NCBI GenBank assembly: GCA_030640045.1
Contig: DAOWKF010000001.1
Coordinates: 1 to 17,625 of the forward strand
Direction of reading: 5' to 3'
Length of the DNA stretch: 17,625 nt
Source of the DNA: Candidatus Omnitrophota bacterium
GTDB taxonomy: Bacteria > NPL-UPA2 > BS750m-G34
Part shown: positions 1-5,894 of the stretch, piece after piece
How positions within the stretch are numbered: position 1 is the stretch's first letter
Layout: every line of letters begins with the position of its first letter
The notes under the pieces: generated by a model
The model's database searches: none
What the model was told of the DNA's origin: nothing
Seen by the model: only the letters and a program-made list of their open reading frames with translations
Program-made: the position numbers and the translations under genes

Positions 1-153
1 AGAGAGATGTTGTTATCAAGAGAGAGAAGAAAACTTGCTGAAGAGTCAGCAGAGAAAGTGGAACATATTAACCTTGAATTAGTTCCTAATTATGGCGAAA
101 GGCTTATGCTTGACGAACAGAATTTTGGAGAATTAAGGTATGCCAAAAATTAA
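1..153 (+). CDS. C-terminal end of an ASKHA/RACo-like corrinoid activation protein (partial)
   Basis: Frame 1 is open from the window edge to a TAA at 151-153, giving the last 50 residues of a protein. The stretch with MLLSRERRKLAEE followed by a 'VEHINLEL' strand resembles the C-terminus of the DUF4445 / RACo (RamA-like) family, where a conserved 'LLS..R..AE..A..VEYIEL' segment ends the ASKHA ATPase domain. Those proteins reductively activate the cobalt of corrinoid methyltransferases using an N-terminal 2Fe-2S ferredoxin domain, which lies outside the window. The next gene remnant is a homocysteine methyltransferase, a plausible client. The family call rests on a short tail recognised from memory and is moderately uncertain. 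Confidence 0.5.
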   Translation, partial: REMLLSRERRKLAEESAEKVEHINLELVPNYGERLMLDEQNFGELRYAKN

Positions 154-163
154 AAATATTAAG

Positions 164-193
164 TTAATTGCTGCTTTTGATTTATGGTATAAA
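164..193 (+). promoter_or_regulatory. candidate promoter ahead of the methyltransferase remnant and cob operon
   Basis: An extended -10 (TGG then TATAAA at 188-193) lies 18 nt after a weak -35-like TTAATT at 164-169. It sits between the upstream stop codon and the remnant at 275, and could drive cobO onward because only 13 nt separate the remnant from cobO. The -35 match is poor, so this is a candidate only. No cobalamin riboswitch was recognised nearby. Confidence 0.3.
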
Positions 194-221
194 ATTTCAA
201 AAACTGAAATTCCAACCACTG

Positions 222-249
222 AAAAATCGCCGAAGGCAATTTTCTTGGC
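222..249 (+). repeat. REP-like hairpin repeat, copy A
   Basis: AAAATCGCC (223-231) and GGCAATTTT (235-243) form a hairpin with a GAA loop and one mismatch. The 3' flank ATTTTCTTGGC matches copies at 2606-2637 and 8584-8611, which carry CGATTTTCTTGCC. It lies in the intergenic region just before the ribosome binding site of the remnant at 275. Confidence 0.55.
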
Positions 250-274
250 AGTTTGAACTTCAGGAGGTTAATTT

Positions 275-454
275 ATGGAAACATGGGAAGCGAGACTTTA
301 TGAAAAGAAGATTCTCATTGCTGATGGCGCTTGGGGCACAGAACTGTTCCACAGGGGACTGCCATTAGGCGATGCGCCCGAGAAATGGAATCTTGATAAT
401 CCAAATGCTGTTGAATCCGTAGCTTCGATCTATGTTATGACAAAAATTTGTTAG
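275..454 (+). pseudogene. truncated N-terminus of a homocysteine S-methyltransferase (MetH/BHMT-like)
   Basis: The ATG at 275 follows a good AGGAGG (262-267) at 7 nt. The 59 residues contain ILIADGAWGTELFHRGLP and a PEKWNLDNPNAVESVA segment, the characteristic opening of the cobalamin-dependent homocysteine methyltransferase domain (Pfam S-methyl_trans). In the family the next residues should be 'YVDAGADIILTNTF'. Here the frame reads YVMTKIC and stops, so about 80% of the domain, including the zinc-binding cysteines, is gone. This looks like a deletion that joined the 5' end of a methyltransferase gene to the cobalamin operon. The intact ribosome site means a short peptide may still be made and may couple translation into cobO. 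Confidence 0.7.
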
Positions 455-467
455 AGGAAGATTATAA

Positions 468-983
468 ATGAAAGGATATGTTCAGGTTTATACGGGTGAG
501 GGGAAAGGCAAAACCACCGCTGCTTTGGGGTTGGCTTTGCGGGCAGCGGGAGCAGGCCTTAAAGTTTATATCGGGCAATTTATGAAAAAGAGAAATTATA
601 GCGAGCTTAAATCTTTACAAAAGTTTAAGGATAATATCAAAACAGAGCAATTCGGCAGACAGCGTTTTATAGGCCAGAAGATAATGAAAGAAGATAAATT
701 ATTAGCTCAAGAAGGCCTTGAAAAGATAAAGAAGATTATTCAGAGCGGGAAATATAATTTGGTTATCTTGGACGAGATTAATGTAGTTTTGAGTTATGGT
801 TTACTGAGCGAAGATGAGGTAATTGAGATTATTAAAGCTAAGCCCGAAGCTCAAGAGATTGTGCTAACCGGAAGAGGTGCTTCTCAGCGGATTATGAAGT
901 TAGCCGACCTTGTAACGGAAATGAAACAGATAAAACATTACTTTTCTAAAGGGGTTAAGGCAAGAGTGGGTATTGAAAAATGA
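468..983 (+). CDS. cobO: corrinoid adenosyltransferase (CobO/CobA/BtuR type)
   Basis: This cytoplasmic enzyme transfers the 5'-deoxyadenosyl group of ATP to Co(I) of cobyrinic acid a,c-diamide or other corrinoids. The 171-residue length is normal for the CobO/BtuR family. The N-terminus carries the P-loop GEGKGKTTAALG (about residues 10-21), followed by LALRAAGAGLKVYIGQF. The LVILDEINVVLSYGLL stretch is the Walker B-like segment with the family's D-E-I-N motif, and VLTGRGA follows near the C-terminus. A GAGGAAG ribosome site lies about 7 nt before ATG 468. The stop overlaps cbiP by 4 nt (ATGA), so the two are translationally coupled. It is the first intact gene of the operon. Confidence 0.93.
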   Translation: MKGYVQVYTGEGKGKTTAALGLALRAAGAGLKVYIGQFMKKRNYSELKSLQKFKDNIKTEQFGRQRFIGQKIMKEDKLLAQEGLEKIKKIIQSGKYNLVILDEINVVLSYGLLSEDEVIEIIKAKPEAQEIVLTGRGASQRIMKLADLVTEMKQIKHYFSKGVKARVGIEK

Positions 984-2557
984 GACGAAAGGCTAAAACA
1001 ATTCAAATCGTCGGTACGGGTTCAGGCGTTGGCAAGAGTGTCATCGTTGCGGGATTGTGCCGCATATTCCTGCAAGAAGGTTATAAGGTAGCGCCGTTTA
1101 AAGCCCAGAATATGTCGCTCAATTCAGCGGTTACTCCTGATGGTTTAGAGATTGGCCGGGCACAGGCAATGCAGGCGGCGGCCTGCGGTTTAGAACCCTC
1201 TGTGAATATGAATCCGATATTACTTAAACCTACCAGCGATGTTGGTTCGCAGGTTATTGTTTATGGTAAGCCGGTGGGAAATATGACCGCAGTTCAATAT
1301 TATAAGCACAAATCAAAGATTTTTGGCAAAGTTAAACAGTCATTAAATAGGCTCATGCAGGGGAACGATATTGTGGTTATTGAAGGGGCAGGTTCACCGG
1401 CAGAAGTTAATTTAAAAAAACACGATATAGTTAATATGAAAATTGCCCGCCTTATAAAATCTCCGGTATTACTTGTCGGGGATATTGATCGTGGAGGGGT
1501 GTTTGCCTGGTTGTTGGGAACTTTTGACCTCTTGCCTGTGGTTGAGAGGAAGTTGGTTAAGGGGTTTATCATCAATAAATTCAGAGGGGACAAAGCTCTT
1601 TTGGAAAACGGCCTGCGTTTTTTGGCAAGAAGGTCAGGCAAAAAAGTTGTCGGTGTATTGCCATATTATAATGATATACAACTTCCTGAAGAGGATTCCT
1701 TGTTTTTTGACCGGGTTAAATCCCGGCGCCGATTTTTTGAAGCGGACTTGATAGTCAAAAGTAAGGGAGGGGTAAAGAAGAAAATTTTATTTAAAAAGCC
1801 GTCAATCAATAAAATTGGTGCTGGGGTAAAGATAGTTGTGGTAAAACTGCCGCACATATCAAATTTTACTGATTTTGACATACTTAATCGCGAGCGAGGG
1901 ATAGTGCTGGAGTATAGTACAGATTTAAAAACTATAGAAAAAGCTGATTGCATTATTTTGCCCGGCAGCAAAAATACCTGCGCGGATTTACAATTTCTTT
2001 ATGACAGAGGTATAGCCGGTTTAATAAAAAAGAAAGCGGGCAAAGGTAATCTTGTTGTAGGAATTTGCGGCGGTTATCAGATGCTTGGCCGTAGTATACG
2101 CGATTTTTCCGGGGTGGAGAGCAAAAATAGTATTGAAGGGCTGGGCTTACTTGATATGAATACTGTCTTTGATAAGAAAAAAAGCACCTTTCGGGTGGAA
2201 GCAAAAGATATGAATAATAATTGTCTAATCAAAGGTTATGAAATTCATCATGGCCGCAGTAAAGTCAACTCCCCACCGCTTTTTTTAATTACTAAAAGAG
2301 GGAACAGGAAGGTACGTATCAAAGACGGTGCGGTAAATCATAAAGGAAATGTATGGGGAACCTACATTCACGGCATTTTTGATAATTCCTATTTTCGCCG
2401 CAATTTTTTAAACAAGTTAAGGGAAAAGAAAGGGTTGCGGGTTATCAAAGATACGGATGAGTTTTCTCGGGAGAAAGAATATGATAAACTTGCTGATTTA
2501 TTAAGAGATAATCTCAACATGAAACTGTTAAAGGAAATCATCAATGGCAGAAAATAA
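980..2557 (+). CDS. cbiP: adenosylcobyric acid synthase (glutamine-hydrolysing)
   Basis: CbiP/CobQ amidates four side chains (b, d, e, g) of adenosylcobyrinic a,c-diamide using glutamine and ATP. The N-terminal dethiobiotin-synthetase-like domain has the P-loop GTGSGVGKS (residues 12-20) and FKAQNMSLNS. The middle has VGDIDRGGVFA and LPEEDSLF. The C-terminal class I glutamine amidotransferase domain has the nucleophile Cys363 in GICGGYQMLG and His464 in GTYIHGIFDN. At 525 residues it is slightly long. About 30 extra residues (roughly 245-280, lysine-rich) lie between LPEEDSLFFDRV and the conserved VVKLPHISNFTDFD. The DNA there contains the small inverted repeat CCGGGTTAAATCCCGG, so an inserted element is possible but not shown. 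It overlaps cobO by 4 nt and cbiA by 14 nt. Confidence 0.95.
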   Translation: MRRKAKTIQIVGTGSGVGKSVIVAGLCRIFLQEGYKVAPFKAQNMSLNSAVTPDGLEIGRAQAMQAAACGLEPSVNMNPILLKPTSDVGSQVIVYGKPVGNMTAVQYYKHKSKIFGKVKQSLNRLMQGNDIVVIEGAGSPAEVNLKKHDIVNMKIARLIKSPVLLVGDIDRGGVFAWLLGTFDLLPVVERKLVKGFIINKFRGDKALLENGLRFLARRSGKKVVGVLPYYNDIQLPEEDSLFFDRVKSRRRFFEADLIVKSKGGVKKKILFKKPSINKIGAGVKIVVVKLPHISNFTDFDILNRERGIVLEYSTDLKTIEKADCIILPGSKNTCADLQFLYDRGIAGLIKKKAGKGNLVVGICGGYQMLGRSIRDFSGVESKNSIEGLGLLDMNTVFDKKKSTFRVEAKDMNNNCLIKGYEIHHGRSKVNSPPLFLITKRGNRKVRIKDGAVNHKGNVWGTYIHGIFDNSYFRRNFLNKLREKKGLRVIKDTDEFSREKEYDKLADLLRDNLNMKLLKEIINGRK

Positions 2558-4100
2558 GATTTCTTTATCCCCCAATGTTTTCTGCGAAAACAAATCAGGG
2601 GGGACGGCGAAAATCGCTTCGGGCCGATTTTCTTGCCCACGAGTTATTTTAGCGGGCACCCATAGCGGAGTAGGTAAAACTACGATTACGATGGGGTTGT
2701 TGAAGGCATTGAAGAATCGCAATATTTCCGTGCAGCCCTATAAGATTGGCCCTGATTATATTGATTCCGGATTTCATTCCAGGATCGCCGGCCGTATTTG
2801 CCGAAATCTTGACTCTTTTTTTCTTCCTAATGATGTTTTGCTTGAACTATTTAGCCGGCAGGCTAAACAAGTATCCTTTTCTGTGATTGAAGGCGTTATG
2901 GGGATGTATGATGGGTTAGCCCCTCGTTTTACTCGGGATAGCCAGACTGGAAGCAGTAAATGGCCAAAAGCGAACTCAGAAATAGGAAGCACTGCCCATG
3001 CAGCAAAGATTCTAAGGTCGCCGGTTATTCTTATAATTGATGCCGCTAAAATGGCCGCCAGCGCCGGGGCGGTTGTATTAGGGTATAGAGAATTTGACCG
3101 TAATGTAAACATCGCCGGTTGTATTGTTAATCAAGTTGCCGGAGTTTCACATTATCGGATAATCAAAGATAGTATAGAACAAAAAAGCGGAGTAAAGGTT
3201 TTGGGATATTTGCCCAAGAATCTCTCTTTTGCTTTACCGGAACGTCATTTGGGACTTACTCCAATACAGGAAGTAAATACCCGCAAGATGTATGCAGGAA
3301 TAGCAAAAACAGTAGAGAAGTTCATAGATATTGATATGGTGGTGAAGATTGGTAAGGGAGCGCCGGCATTACCCGATTTTAAAAAGACTATTTTTATTAC
3401 CAATGTTTCAGATAAACCCAGCTCTTTCTTACTGCGAGGAATTTCTTCAAAGCAGAAAAGGTCGGGGAAAAAGGTAACCATTGCTATTGCCAGAGATAAG
3501 AGTTTTCATTTTTATTATCAGGATAATCTTGATATTTTAGAGCATTTCGGCGCCCGCCTTCGTTTCTTTAGCCCTTTAAACAGCAAGACTTTACCCGGAG
3601 GCGCTTGCGGAGTTTATATCGGCGGGGGTTTTCCAGAGATGTTTGCTAAAGAGCTTGCTTCCAATAGAGCTTTGCTTAAGGAACTGAAGAATAGAAGTTT
3701 GCAAGGCATGCCTATCTATGCCGAGTGCGGAGGATTGATGTATCTTATGAAAGAACTTGAAACCTTAGACAAAAAGGTTTTTTCTATGGCCGGGATATTT
3801 CCCGGAAGAATACAAATGGGTAATAAGCTGCGTATGTTCGGCTATTACGATATTAAGGCAATGCGCGATAATATAATCAGCAAACGCGGATTTACTGCTA
3901 AAGGTCATTTGTTTCACTGGTCATACGCAATTAGAATGCCGAAAGAAGCGCTTTGCGCTTTCCAGCTTAGGAAGGGAGGTAAAACGTTTCCGGACGGCTA
4001 TATGAAAGACAACACTTTGGTTAGTTATGTACATCTTCATTTCGGGAGTAATCCCGCCTGGGCAAAAAGATTTGTAGAGCAATGTAAAGGAGGAAGTTAA
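2544..4100 (+). CDS. cbiA: cobyrinic acid a,c-diamide synthase
   Basis: CbiA amidates the a and c acetate side chains of (cobalt-)cobyrinic acid with glutamine and ATP. It has the P-loop AGTHSGVGKTTITMG, then YKIGPDYIDSGFH and EGVMGMYDGL. The glutaminase domain has Cys395 in AECGGLMYL and SYVHLHFGSNP near the end. At 518 residues it is longer than the usual 450-460, with two extra pieces. The first is an N-terminal extension of about 30 residues, of which residues 20-32 are encoded by a hairpin repeat (2606-2637). The second is about 15 residues between MYDGL and the conserved GSTAH. The start at 2544 is supported by AAAGGAA about 7 nt upstream, so the repeat is probably translated. It overlaps cbiP by 14 nt. 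Confidence 0.94.
   Translation: MAENKISLSPNVFCENKSGGTAKIASGRFSCPRVILAGTHSGVGKTTITMGLLKALKNRNISVQPYKIGPDYIDSGFHSRIAGRICRNLDSFFLPNDVLLELFSRQAKQVSFSVIEGVMGMYDGLAPRFTRDSQTGSSKWPKANSEIGSTAHAAKILRSPVILIIDAAKMAASAGAVVLGYREFDRNVNIAGCIVNQVAGVSHYRIIKDSIEQKSGVKVLGYLPKNLSFALPERHLGLTPIQEVNTRKMYAGIAKTVEKFIDIDMVVKIGKGAPALPDFKKTIFITNVSDKPSSFLLRGISSKQKRSGKKVTIAIARDKSFHFYYQDNLDILEHFGARLRFFSPLNSKTLPGGACGVYIGGGFPEMFAKELASNRALLKELKNRSLQGMPIYAECGGLMYLMKELETLDKKVFSMAGIFPGRIQMGNKLRMFGYYDIKAMRDNIISKRGFTAKGHLFHWSYAIRMPKEALCAFQLRKGGKTFPDGYMKDNTLVSYVHLHFGSNPAWAKRFVEQCKGGS
2606..2637 (+). repeat. REP-like hairpin repeat, copy B, inside the cbiA coding sequence
   Basis: GAAAATCG (2609-2616) and CGATTTTC (2625-2632) are perfect 8-nt arms around an 8-nt loop. 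They extend by GGC (2606-2608) with GCC (2635-2637) across a 2-nt bulge. CGATTTTCTTGCC (2625-2637) is identical to 8599-8611 in copy C. It is read in frame near the CbiA N-terminus, immediately before the conserved RVILAGTHSGVGKTT core, so it looks like an insertion tolerated in a dispensable leader. Confidence 0.65.
2924..2973 (+). repeat. possible inserted hairpin segment within cbiA
   Basis: This DNA encodes most of the extra residues between MYDGL and GSTAH in CbiA. It contains TTTACT (2928-2933) paired with AGTAAA (2955-2960), and outer TCGTTTT (2924-2930) against AAAAGCGA (2966-2973) with a 1-nt bulge; the two pairings overlap and are alternatives. It shares GAAGCAG followed by an A/G run and GGC with the 52-nt elements in cbiL and cobA, but the rest does not align well. 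Membership in that family is unproven. Confidence 0.3.
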
Positions 4101-4472
4101 GTGAAACGAGATAAGATAGTTGTTGTTTTAAATCATGGGACGAGAAATAAACAAGCGCAGGAAGATTTTGTGAATTTTATTAATGCCGTCAGAGAAAAAC
4201 AGCCTGATTTACGGATAGAATATGCTTCAATGGAGCTATGTGAACCGTGTTTACCGTCCGTAATTGACCGGCTATATGACGAAGGTATAAGGTATATAAT
4301 TGTAATTCCCTTTTTTCTTTTTAGAGGGATACATATAACAGAGGATATCCCTAAAATCATTAAAGGACAAGAGGCGTCTCATCCGGGGTTAGAAATCGTT
4401 ATGGGCAAGGTTTTATTATCGGATGAGAGATTGCAGGATATCCTATTGGACAATATCAAGGAGACAATATAA
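4101..4472 (+). CDS. cbiX: sirohydrochlorin cobaltochelatase, short form
   Basis: CbiX inserts Co2+ into sirohydrochlorin, committing it to the anaerobic B12 pathway. The 123-residue length is that of the single-domain CbiX-S type, thought to act as a homodimer; the two-domain CbiX-L is about twice as long. The expected metal-binding histidines are His12 in LNHGTRNK and His78 in FRGIHITEDIP. The GTG start at 4101 directly follows the cbiA stop and has AAAGGAGG 7 nt upstream, one of the best ribosome sites here. It overlaps cbiC at TAATG. Some family members prefer iron or nickel; the cobalamin context argues for cobalt. Confidence 0.9.
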   Translation: MKRDKIVVVLNHGTRNKQAQEDFVNFINAVREKQPDLRIEYASMELCEPCLPSVIDRLYDEGIRYIIVIPFFLFRGIHITEDIPKIIKGQEASHPGLEIVMGKVLLSDERLQDILLDNIKETI

Positions 4473-5098
4473 TGTCGAGAGAATACATGGCGCCGGAGGA
4501 AATCGAGAAGAAAAGTATGGAAATAATTGAGCGGGAGTTAAATGGACTAACATATTCTTTTGAACAAAAACAGATTATTAAACGGGTAATCCATACTACC
4601 TGTGATGTAGAATTTGGCAAAAGTATTATTTTCCATCCCCAGGCAATAGCGGCCGGGTTAGAAGCCATTAAATCAGGCAAGAGAATCATTACTGATGTGC
4701 ATATGGTTGAAGCCGGTATCCGTGCTTATGATTTAACGGATTTTGGCAATGAGATACTATGTTTTTTTGATAAAGATAAAAACGAACCTAATAAAAACAA
4801 CCTTCCCCGGGCAGTTCTGGCGATGAGAAAAGCGCAAAGATATATGAACGAAAGCATTATTGTTATCGGCAATGCTCCTACCGCATTATTTGAAGTCGTT
4901 GATATGATTAAAGAAGGCGGCGTAAGGCCTGTTCTTGTTATCGGTATTCCCGTGGGATTTGTCGGCGCCGCCAAGTCAAAAGAAGAATTATCTCAATTAG
5001 AAGTTCCTTATATTACCAATAAAGGCCGAAAAGGAGGCAGTACCATAGCCTGCGCTATTATAAATGCCTTGATTAAATTAGCAAACAGCAGGTTATGA
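4472..5098 (+). CDS. cbiC: cobalt-precorrin-8 methylmutase
   Basis: CbiC moves the methyl group from C11 to C12 of cobalt-precorrin-8, giving cobyrinic acid. The 208-residue length is normal. The catalytic histidine is His41 in KRVIHTTCD. Other family blocks are FHPQAIAAGLEAIKSGKRIITDVHMVEAG (positions about 55-82), IVIGNAPTALFE, and VIGIPVGFVGAAKSKEEL with a C-terminal GRKGGSTIA. AAGGAG lies 8 nt before the ATG and the start overlaps the cbiX stop. It is the last cobalamin gene before the accessory island; cbiD resumes the pathway at 7392. Confidence 0.95.
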   Translation: MSREYMAPEEIEKKSMEIIERELNGLTYSFEQKQIIKRVIHTTCDVEFGKSIIFHPQAIAAGLEAIKSGKRIITDVHMVEAGIRAYDLTDFGNEILCFFDKDKNEPNKNNLPRAVLAMRKAQRYMNESIIVIGNAPTALFEVVDMIKEGGVRPVLVIGIPVGFVGAAKSKEELSQLEVPYITNKGRKGGSTIACAIINALIKLANSRL

Positions 5099-5128
5099 GA
5101 AAATTCCTGCCTGAAGCAACAGTTGTTT

Positions 5129-5164
5129 AAAACCAAGCAGAGGCTTTTTACGGGGTTTTTTTAT
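5129..5164 (+). terminator. candidate rho-independent terminator after cbiC
   Basis: AAAACC (5129-5134) pairs with GGTTTT (5154-5159), with an inner AAGC-AGAG-GCTT hairpin, followed by a T run to about 5162. The stem is interrupted and AT-rich, so termination is probably partial. It marks the left side of the accessory island. Confidence 0.45.
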
Positions 5165-5193
5165 TTCCAAAAGACAACATTTTGTGGTATAAT
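5164..5193 (+). promoter_or_regulatory. promoter for the accessory island
   Basis: A consensus TATAAT at 5188-5193 is preceded by TGG, making an extended -10. A TTTCCA at 5164-5169, 18 nt upstream, is a weak -35. It sits just after the candidate terminator and about 55 nt before the ribbon-helix-helix gene, so the island can probably be transcribed separately. An RHH product often binds its own promoter; no operator repeat was identified. Confidence 0.5.
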
Positions 5194-5247
5194 CCATAAT
5201 TATGGAAATAAGGTCATTATATCCGTTTGAGCACCGCGAGGTAACAT

Positions 5248-5430
5248 ATGTCTGTTAAAAGAAATTATGCCAGAAAAACTACAATAGAACTATCGGATGA
5301 ACAGTATTTTTTTCTGAAAGAAAAAGCTCTCGCGCTTCAGAAACAAAATAAAAACGCCTCTATTGTTTCGATTATTCGGGATTTAGTAGAGAAAGATCGT
5401 GAGAAATGGATAAAAGACAAAAGATCTTAA
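5248..5430 (+). CDS. small ribbon-helix-helix DNA-binding protein
   Basis: Sixty residues. RKTTIELSDEQYFFLKEKA gives a short beta strand followed by a helix, and NASIVSIIRDLVEKDREKW gives the second helix, the arrangement of RHH (MetJ/Arc) repressors and many antitoxins. A GAGGT about 5 nt before the ATG supports the start. It is the first gene of the island, followed after 61 nt by the BRO-N gene. It probably acts as an autorepressor or antitoxin-like regulator, but no toxin could be identified with confidence. The RHH fold is inferred from the sequence pattern alone. Confidence 0.65.
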   Translation: MSVKRNYARKTTIELSDEQYFFLKEKALALQKQNKNASIVSIIRDLVEKDREKWIKDKRS

Positions 5431-5491
5431 GGTACATAACTTAGTTAAATAATGTTGATAGAGAGCATTGAATCTATTTTTGGAGGATTAA

Positions 5492-5893
5492 ATGAGCGAC
5501 AAAAAACAAGTAGCTCTATTTGAAGGCAAAAAAATACGCAGATTTTGGGATGAACAGAATGAAAAATGGTTTTTTTCTGTTGTAGATGTTGTTTCGGTTC
5601 TAACAGAAAGTCAGAATCCCGCGGTATATTGGCGTGTTTTAAAGAAACGTCTTATGGATGAAGGGGCAAATGAAACCGTTACAAAATGTAACGGTTTGAA
5701 AATGCGGGCCGCGGACGGCAAGATGCGTGTTACGAATATGGCTGATACGGAGACCATGTTTAGACTTATTCAGTCTATTCCCTCCCCTAAAGCTGAACCG
5801 TTTAAACTATGGCTTGCTCGGGTAAGTTATGAACGTGTTGAGGAGGCGTCTGATCCTGAACTGGCTATTCAGTGGGCAATAAGGACGAAATAA
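5492..5893 (+). CDS. BRO-N domain protein, C-terminally truncated
   Basis: The 133 residues match the BRO family N-terminal domain (Bro-N, prophage antirepressor type). Recognisable blocks are IRRFWDEQNEKWFFSVVDVV near the start, NPAVYWRVLKKRL, ETVTKCNGLKM followed by the DGKMRVTNMAD block, and IPSPKAEPFKLWLARV. Homologues I recall are about twice as long and continue after a 'PELAIERA' block. Here PELAIQWAIRTK is followed directly by a stop, and the next gene begins 1 nt later. Domain proteins of this kind bind DNA in phages and large DNA viruses; the role here is unknown. GGAGGA about 5 nt before the ATG is a strong ribosome site. The truncation may be a recombination scar or a genuinely short form. 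Confidence 0.75.
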   Translation: MSDKKQVALFEGKKIRRFWDEQNEKWFFSVVDVVSVLTESQNPAVYWRVLKKRLMDEGANETVTKCNGLKMRAADGKMRVTNMADTETMFRLIQSIPSPKAEPFKLWLARVSYERVEEASDPELAIQWAIRTK

Positions 5894-5894
5894 A

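Noticed and set aside
168..368. 66-codon open frame overlapping the methyltransferase remnant
   Set aside because: It runs out of frame over a recognisable homocysteine methyltransferase start and has no ribosome site or recognisable domain.
154..467. Cobalamin riboswitch before cobO
   Set aside because: No B12-box-like sequence or extended conserved core was seen here or in the gaps at 5099-5247 and 8541-8691. A covariance search (Rfam cobalamin model) would decide.
1711..1806. Inserted element in the extended region of cbiP
   Set aside because: Only a 5-nt-arm repeat is present and CbiP length varies naturally here, so insertion could not be supported.
5202..5258. 18-codon open frame between the island promoter and the RHH gene
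   Set aside because: It has no ribosome site and no conserved features, and it overlaps the better supported RHH start.
5673..5697. Perfect 10-nt inverted repeat AAACCGTTAC / GTAACGGTTT inside the BRO-N gene
   Set aside because: It encodes the conserved ETVTKCNGLK segment of the family, so the pairing is probably a by-product of coding sequence, although a regulatory role cannot be excluded.
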